Source: a virus
DNA: 28,061 bases
Strand: one strand, 5' to 3'
IMG/VR virus record: IMGVR_UViG_3300028025_003535
Coordinates: 1 to 28,061 of that record
In this document: positions 27,706 to 28,061 of the stretch, one piece after another
How the letters are laid out: every line of letters begins with the position of its first letter
Numbering within the stretch: the first letter of the stretch is position 1
Program-made: the position numbers and the translations under genes
The notes under the pieces: generated by a model
Told to the model about the DNA's origin: nothing
The model's input: the letters and a program-made list of their open reading frames with translations, nothing else
Databases searched by the model: none

Positions 27706-28061
27706 CTAATCGTAGGTGGATACTGACATCAACTCCTTGACTTGCTCTGGGTATATAAGAAATCCTTTCGCGGGATTTGTGGAGTCTGCGGCTGCCGTTC
27801 GGATTTGTAATCTCTCGACGTTTGCTTTTATGTATCGGCGTAGCCTGCTGGTTTCAATTATAACAAATGCATTGGGTGAGAACAAATACACCCACCATTT
27901 GGCTTTAGTAGTGGCTATCCCTGATGGCTTCCATCCTGTATCACGTGGGTTCTGTTCGAACTCTACGAAGATGCGTCCGTTGCGGAAGCGGTCATACTTT
28001 ACTTCGAATGTTCCAGAGCTGAGTTGTGCTAGGAACTGTGTTACAAGTTCTTCGCCTTCAT
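27706..28061 (-). CDS. Nuclease-like protein, 5' end beyond right edge
   Basis: The frame is open from the right edge to TAG at 27706-27708, so at least 118 C-terminal residues are present. Near the edge it reads FEVKYDRFRNGRIFVEFEQN, then GWKPSGIATTKAKWWVYLFS and FVIIETSRLRRYIKANVERL. The D...(I/V)FVEFEQ stretch followed by KA.WWV and a basic helix resembles the core of PD-(D/E)XK nucleases such as phage Holliday junction or recombination enzymes, with E-x-E/Q instead of E-x-K. That fold assignment is tentative. The product is followed by the lysin gene 8 bases on. Confidence 0.7.
   Translation of the reverse strand, partial: EGEELVTQFLAQLSSGTFEVKYDRFRNGRIFVEFEQNPRDTGWKPSGIATTKAKWWVYLFSPNAFVIIETSRLRRYIKANVERLQIRTAAADSTNPAKGFLIYPEQVKELMSVSTYD

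Noticed and set aside
1-28061. Integrated prophage or temperate phage
   Set aside because: No integrase, excisionase, CI-like repressor or host flanks are seen; the tRNA-like element alone is not enough.

Overview
The window looks like about 28 kb of a tailed, probably podovirus-like bacteriophage (Caudoviricetes) of an actinobacterium. The phage assignment rests on a recognisable head module: terminase large subunit, portal, scaffold and N4 gp56-type major capsid protein. The actinobacterial host is inferred from a complete WhiB-like Fe-S regulator gene (25575-25838) and from several small protein families that recur in actinophages. No integrase, repressor or host gene is visible, so I see no evidence of a prophage. 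Aquatic origin is only a guess from general resemblance to environmental actinophages.

Layout. Positions 1-19970 form a leftward (minus-strand) late block. In transcription order it encodes two paralogous small proteins, terminase large subunit with an N-terminal helix-turn-helix, portal, a 129-aa linker protein, a giant 1853-aa probable ejection protein, three further probable internal virion proteins, scaffold and major capsid protein. A terminator follows, then a small tail-like protein, a 344-aa protein built of 20-residue repeats, a duplicate of its C-terminal domain, a GT4-type glycosyltransferase, four very small Lys-rich proteins and a connector/tail-like protein cut by the left edge.

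Positions 19971-21041 are non-coding. They hold a hairpin-rich stretch of about 540 bases on the plus strand that ends in a clear intrinsic terminator (probable structured ncRNA, with a tRNA-like T-arm inside). Beyond it lie GCGGACAGG iterons, two perfect palindromes and the presumed promoter of the rightward genes. This is the natural place for the divergent control region and perhaps the origin.

Positions 21042-25504 are a rightward (plus-strand) block of 17 small, tightly overlapping genes, probably early accessory genes. The only recognisable member is a 284-aa Cys-motif protein of the Gp88/DUF7227 kind. A repeated leader element precedes three of its gene groups. The block ends in a strong terminator at 25529-25575.

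Positions 25575-28061 are a second leftward block: a nuclease-like protein (5' end beyond the right edge), an exported lytic transglycosylase, a zinc-ribbon microprotein, single-stranded DNA-binding protein, an actinophage hypothetical, a DUF6378-like protein, two Cys-rich microproteins and WhiB. This is a replication/regulation/lysis module converging on the early block. DNA polymerase, helicase, holin and most tail genes must lie outside the window.
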